Below, in pieces: positions 60,699 to 64,000 of a stretch of 64,000 nucleotides of DNA. The stretch's first letter is position 1. Each line of letters starts with the position of its first letter. The notes beneath the pieces were generated by a model, which did not search any database, had not been told where the DNA came from, and was given only the letters and a program-made list of their open reading frames with translations. The DNA is taken from positions 1-64,000 of the forward strand of contig CAYTTR010000010.1 in assembly GCA_964440805.1 (NCBI GenBank), in the 5' to 3' direction. The position numbers and the translations under genes were made by a program. Source of the stretch: CAYTTR01 sp964440805 (GTDB lineage: Bacteria > Acidobacteriota > Aminicenantia > Aminicenantales > Aminicenantaceae).

Positions 60699-61481
60699 TT
60701 AGAAATAATACAGAGTCCGGATGGCCAGGCCTGTATCCACCTTATCTTTATGAGGGAAAATGGAAATTTCCACTGAAGCTTTAAAAGAAGGATAAAGATG
60801 GAAATCAGCTCCGAGTGAGACAAGCAGTTTTCCCTTGGCTTTAATTTCTTTTTTTTCGCTTCCGGTCAACTTCTCTATTGATTCATCCATAGAAAAATTT
60901 CCCCATAATGGAGAATAAGCCAGAAAAACGTAAGGTGAAAGACCTTCTATTCCATGGTACTTAAACCAAGGACCCAGCCGGGCATCCATCCATATAGGTT
61001 TTCCTTCCACCGTTCCGCTGACAGCCAATCCAGGAACTTCCCATTGATTTTTCTTGCTTAAATTGGCCAGAAAAATTCCTTTTAATCCGGTTTCAACATC
61101 CCCCATAGTGGAGAATGATTGGCTGATTTTTCCGCCTAAAACAACGCCGCTTAAGTTTCCGGTTTCCAGTGCTACAGATACAGGGAGTTGACGAAAGATC
61201 AGAGAATCGTAATTACTTAGAGCATAACCAAATAAGGGTGCGAGGATAAGTCCATTTTTAAAATGGAAATTGATTTCTGCTGTAAACAGGTAAGATTTCA
61301 AGGATGAATTTTGGGAGTTTTCCTCTGAGGTGATGCTGCGGTTGAAGTGGGAAAATGCGAACCCGGTGGATAAGGATATATTCTCAAATAAATCGCTGTC
61401 CATTCCAGCTGAAAGAGAAGAGATAAAAAATAAAATACCCATTAAAGCTCCCACCAAAGACTTTCTATGCATTTTTCTCAT
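60699..61481 (-). CDS. Outer-membrane beta-barrel-like protein
   Basis: A 260-residue exported protein. The signal peptide ends near residue 25 (FFISSLSAG). The rest alternates polar and hydrophobic residues in strands such as ENISLSTGFAFSHFNR and GLSPYVFLAYSPLWG, and it ends in IRTLYYF, a C-terminal Phe typical of barrels inserted by BamA. Function unknown. GGAGG 5 bp before the ATG at 61481 fixes the start against the longer frame to 61493. Lying between bamD and the subtilase, it may be handled by the same export machinery. Confidence 0.75.
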   Translation of the reverse strand: MRKMHRKSLVGALMGILFFISSLSAGMDSDLFENISLSTGFAFSHFNRSITSEENSQNSSLKSYLFTAEINFHFKNGLILAPLFGYALSNYDSLIFRQLPVSVALETGNLSGVVLGGKISQSFSTMGDVETGLKGIFLANLSKKNQWEVPGLAVSGTVEGKPIWMDARLGPWFKYHGIEGLSPYVFLAYSPLWGNFSMDESIEKLTGSEKKEIKAKGKLLVSLGADFHLYPSFKASVEISIFPHKDKVDTGLAIRTLYYF

Positions 61482-61526
61482 TAAGACCTCCAACTTTGCC
61501 TTGATTCAGGCCTTTTGGCCAAAAAT

Positions 61527-62309
61527 TTATCCACTTTTCTGGGATTCGATCTTTTTTATCAGCTCTTGAGCATCATCAGCATACTTGCTGTTGGGATAGT
61601 CAGAAACCAGTTTTGTTAGATAGGGAAGAGCCTGTTCATTGTTTTTTCCCTTGTAATAAGAATCACCTAAATAGTAATAGACTTTATCCATCTCCGAAAA
61701 ATTTGGATAATCAGAGATAATTTCAAGCAGCCTGCTTATAGCTGCTTTTAAGGCTCCCATTTTGTAGTAGAGTTCAGCTATGGACAGATAATGTTGACCT
61801 AGACGTTCTTCACAGTCTTTTATTTTTTCCTCAGCCATCTCGGCTTCTTCGCTTAGGGGATAATTGGTGACAACTTTTTTAAATTCCTCTAAGGCTTGTT
61901 TGGTTTTCGTTTGATCTCTTCCAGGCTTTAAAACTTTTTCATAGTAGGTCATAGCGATTTGATACTGGGCATAGGCAGCTGATGGGCTGTAAGGATAAAG
62001 AGAGATAAATTCTCTGTATTCAGAGGCAGCTATTATCATACTTCCTTCATCTCCCTGATTGAAGTAAGAATCAGCTATAGCCAGTTTAGCTCGTTGGGCA
62101 TAAAAGCTCTTGGGGAAAGAATCAATCACCTGTCTGAGATAAAGCCGGGCTTTTTCCGGATCTTTTTTCAGATGCTGTTCTCCCATTTTAAAAAGAGCCT
62201 CATCGGAAGAAGCAATTTCAGGGTCTATCACAGTCTCTTCCTTGCGGCATTCAGAAGAAACAAACAGAAGAATAACTGTAATAGTTAGAAGTATCCATAT
62301 TTTTTTCAT
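61527..62309 (-). CDS. BamD-like TPR protein of outer-membrane assembly
   Basis: A 260-residue protein with an N-terminal hydrophobic signal and about five TPR-like repeats (SPSAAYAQYQIAMTYYEK, ALEEFKKVVTNYPLSEEAEMAEEKI, ALPYLTKLVSDYPNSKYADDAQEL), the architecture of BamD/YfiO and related outer-membrane lipoproteins. The presumed lipobox reads SSEC, with Glu before Cys, which is atypical, so lipidation is uncertain. The ATG at 62309 with GAGGG upstream is chosen over the longer frame. It overlaps the epimerase stop as ATGA. Confidence 0.8.
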   Translation of the reverse strand: MKKIWILLTITVILLFVSSECRKEETVIDPEIASSDEALFKMGEQHLKKDPEKARLYLRQVIDSFPKSFYAQRAKLAIADSYFNQGDEGSMIIAASEYREFISLYPYSPSAAYAQYQIAMTYYEKVLKPGRDQTKTKQALEEFKKVVTNYPLSEEAEMAEEKIKDCEERLGQHYLSIAELYYKMGALKAAISRLLEIISDYPNFSEMDKVYYYLGDSYYKGKNNEQALPYLTKLVSDYPNSKYADDAQELIKKIESQKSG

Positions 62310-63283
62310 ATCTTTTCCCTCATGTTCTGAATTTCTATTTCCGGTGAATAGATTTGCTGAATCCAATGCCATTGGGCCCGAAGTCCTGATTCCAGGGAGA
62401 AATGAGGTTTATAGGAAAGCTCGGACCTGGCTTTTTCTATTGAAGCCAGGGTATGAGGAACATCTCCCTCTTGTCTGGATTCTTTCTGGATATTCAGGTT
62501 TTTTCCGGTGACCTTTTCAATTATTCTTAAAACATCGTTGAGTTTTTTCTGTTCCCCTCCTCCAACATTGTAGATTTCACCAGGAATTCCCTGATAGAAA
62601 GCAGCTACGTTGGCGTCCACAATGTCGGAAATATAGGTGAAATCTCTGGTTTGATTGCCGTCTCCGTAAATCTGGATTGGTTCATCTAACCAGGCAGCCT
62701 TGAGGAATTTGTGAAAAGCCATGTCGGGCCGCTGCCGTGGTCCGTAGACTGTAAAAAACCGGAGAGAAACACAGGGAAGCCTGTAATTTTTGTAATAAAG
62801 AAGGCAGAGATGTTCAGCGGCCAGTTTGGTCACTCCATATGGGGAGTAAGGCAAGCAGGGGCTGGTTTCTTTCATGGGGAGTTCAGGACAGCTCCCGTAA
62901 ACTGAAGAAGAAGAGGCATAGATAAATTTTTTAAGGGTTGCTTTTTTGGCTGCTTCCAGTAATTTCTGGGTGGCATCTATATTATCCCGGGTGTATCCGG
63001 TGAAGCTTTCTCCCCAGCTTGAGCGAACTCCGGCCTGAGCTGCCAAGTGAAAAACGGCTTGGGTTTCTTTTAGAATTAAGGTAAGATTCAGTTTATTGAT
63101 ATCTCCTTCTATAAAATCAAAGTTTTTGTTGTTTCCGAGGATATTAATATTATTTTCTTTTATTTTCCGGGAATAAAAATCATTAAATGAATCGATTCCA
63201 ATAACTTTATGTTCTTGGATAACAAGTCTTTCACATAGATGGGAACCGATAAATCCGGCAGCTCCGGTTACCACAAGTTTCAT
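62306..63283 (-). CDS. NAD-dependent nucleotide-sugar epimerase/dehydratase (SDR)
   Basis: A 325-residue extended SDR enzyme. The NAD-binding motif GAAGFIGSH is near residues 7-15, SSSSVYG holds the catalytic Ser/Thr region, and YGVTK the Tyr and Lys. VRSSWGESFTGYTRDNIDATQKLLEA and RFFTVYGPRQRPDMAFHKF resemble UDP-glucuronate 4-epimerases; UDP-glucose 4-epimerase is the alternative. It overlaps rpe upstream and bamD downstream by 4 bases each. Confidence 0.87.
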   Translation of the reverse strand: MKLVVTGAAGFIGSHLCERLVIQEHKVIGIDSFNDFYSRKIKENNINILGNNKNFDFIEGDINKLNLTLILKETQAVFHLAAQAGVRSSWGESFTGYTRDNIDATQKLLEAAKKATLKKFIYASSSSVYGSCPELPMKETSPCLPYSPYGVTKLAAEHLCLLYYKNYRLPCVSLRFFTVYGPRQRPDMAFHKFLKAAWLDEPIQIYGDGNQTRDFTYISDIVDANVAAFYQGIPGEIYNVGGGEQKKLNDVLRIIEKVTGKNLNIQKESRQEGDVPHTLASIEKARSELSYKPHFSLESGLRAQWHWIQQIYSPEIEIQNMREKI

Positions 63284-63948
63284 AATTTCTTAATACTCCT
63301 GGCTATCTCTATAAATCTTGATAAAGCTTTCTCAGGCTCTTTTTCTTTGAAAATTCCTGAGCCCACCACAAATATGTTTGCACCGTCTGAGATAAGCTCT
63401 TCAAAATTACTTAGCTTTACCCCGCCATCGATTTCAATGGGGACATCCAGTTTTTGTCCTTTTATCCAGCTTTTTAAGCGGGAAATTTTCTGGTGGCAGA
63501 AAGAAATGAATTCCTGACCACCCCAACCCGGATTAACGGTCATTAGTAAAACAAAGTCAATTTCTTCAATAACTTCCGTTATCAAATGAATAGGAGTTCC
63601 CGGATTAAGAGCTAAACCAGCTCTCTTACCATATTCTTTGATAAGGGAAATGTTTTTATGGAGATGTGCTTCTCCTTCCACATGAACAGAAATCCAGTCG
63701 GCTCCAGCCTCACTGAATAGAGTAATGAAATGTCTGGGATTATCGACCATCAAATGAACATCCAGAGGAAGAGATGTTTTTTGCTTAAGAGAAGCTACCA
63801 AGTCCGGGCCGAAAGTCAAGTTGGGAACAAAATGCCCATCCATGATATCTATGTGAAGAGCATCAGCTCCCGCTTTTTCCGCCAATTCAACCGCGCTGGC
63901 AATATCAGCAAAGTCGGCTGATAAAATGGAGGGAACTATTTGAATCAT
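63280..63948 (-). CDS. rpe: Ribulose-phosphate 3-epimerase
   Basis: Interconverts ribulose 5-phosphate and xylulose 5-phosphate in the pentose phosphate pathway. The TIM barrel shows PSILSADFADI, ALHIDIMDGHFVPNLTFGP, DVHLMVDNP, NPGWGGQEF and EIDGGV. 222 residues, standard. GGAGG lies about 10 bp before the ATG; the ATG shares a base with the stop of an upstream gene cut by the window edge. Confidence 0.96.
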   Translation of the reverse strand: MIQIVPSILSADFADIASAVELAEKAGADALHIDIMDGHFVPNLTFGPDLVASLKQKTSLPLDVHLMVDNPRHFITLFSEAGADWISVHVEGEAHLHKNISLIKEYGKRAGLALNPGTPIHLITEVIEEIDFVLLMTVNPGWGGQEFISFCHQKISRLKSWIKGQKLDVPIEIDGGVKLSNFEELISDGANIFVVGSGIFKEKEPEKALSRFIEIARSIKKL

Positions 63949-64000
63949 TATTTACTGACCTCCAAGGTAATCAAATTACGTTTTTGCACTCTATATCCCT
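63948..64000 (-). CDS. C-terminal end of an upstream gene, probably a PASTA-domain protein (partial)
   Basis: Only the last 16 codons are inside the window. They read GYRVQKRNLITLEVSK and stop at a TAA that overlaps the rpe ATG (TAATG). The pattern G-x-x-V-x-x-x-x-x-I-T-L-x-V-S is like the end of a PASTA domain, found in penicillin-binding proteins and serine/threonine kinases that sense the cell wall. The overlap suggests it starts or continues the same operon as rpe. Confidence 0.5.
   Translation of the reverse strand, partial: GYRVQKRNLITLEVSK

Overview
The window is a dense bacterial chromosome segment: AT-rich by eye (about 40% GC), mostly coding, with many 1-11 nt gene overlaps and frequent GTG or TTG starts. 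No rRNA, tRNA, CRISPR array, prophage or complete insertion sequence was seen. Lgt, LspA, MreBCD, RodA, PBP2, BamD-like and TonB/ExbD-like proteins point to a Gram-negative, probably rod-shaped cell. Gene content (complete-looking TCA genes, methylmalonyl-CoA mutase, OPT peptide transporters, CstA, secreted M14 and S8 peptidases, K+-dependent type membrane pyrophosphatase) fits a peptide- and amino-acid-using bacterium such as the Aminicenantes/OP8 lineage. That lineage assignment is inference from gene content only.

Layout. 0.15-5.1 kb: overlapping ileS-lspA-lgt-rluD operon, then an EF-G-2 type GTPase. 7.4-11.2 kb: a TonB-like protein coupled to an unknown secreted protein, divergent from an M14 peptidase. 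11.2-21.6 kb: central carbon block with icd, mdh, a fumarase beta subunit and sucCD on the minus strand, divergent from acnB, a small EF-Tu-domain-like protein and the two methylmalonyl-CoA mutase subunits. 21.7-26.8 kb: M23 peptidase, def-fmt (def crossed by an assembly gap), a PqqD-like protein and an OPT transporter. 27-34.8 kb: mreBCD-mrdA-rodA plus a radical-SAM/DUF2344 fusion. 34.9-43 kb: acyl-CoA dehydrogenase, VKOR-DsbA fusion, orphan ExbD, TIGR04076 protein, and a glycosyltransferase-OPT-cstA operon. 43-46 kb: two repeat-rich intergenic regions around an ACT-domain gene and a PKD/beta-barrel protein. 46-53.6 kb: the nusA-infB-ylxP-rbfA-nrnA-truB operon, extended by an NSS transporter, a tiny unlisted membrane peptide and two DUF507 genes. 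53.7-64 kb: hppA, a PepSY-like protein, miaB, then an operon reading (PASTA protein)-rpe-epimerase-bamD-OMP-subtilase-recN.

How the genes fit together. Secreted peptidases (M14, S8) together with two OPT transporters, CstA and the NSS transporter suggest import and oxidation of peptides and amino acids. Propionyl units would enter through methylmalonyl-CoA mutase as succinyl-CoA, feeding SucCD, fumarase and Mdh. The other large blocks are housekeeping: translation and ribosome maturation, envelope shape and lipoprotein maturation.

Most unusual signals: a 76-bp dispersed repeat present twice in opposite orientation with only transition differences; a family of 9-bp-periodic tandem repeats in at least four intergenic regions; a hairpin-rich REP-like element beside one 76-bp copy; and a 31-residue single-pass membrane peptide overlapping the NSS transporter gene, resembling MetS-type small subunits.
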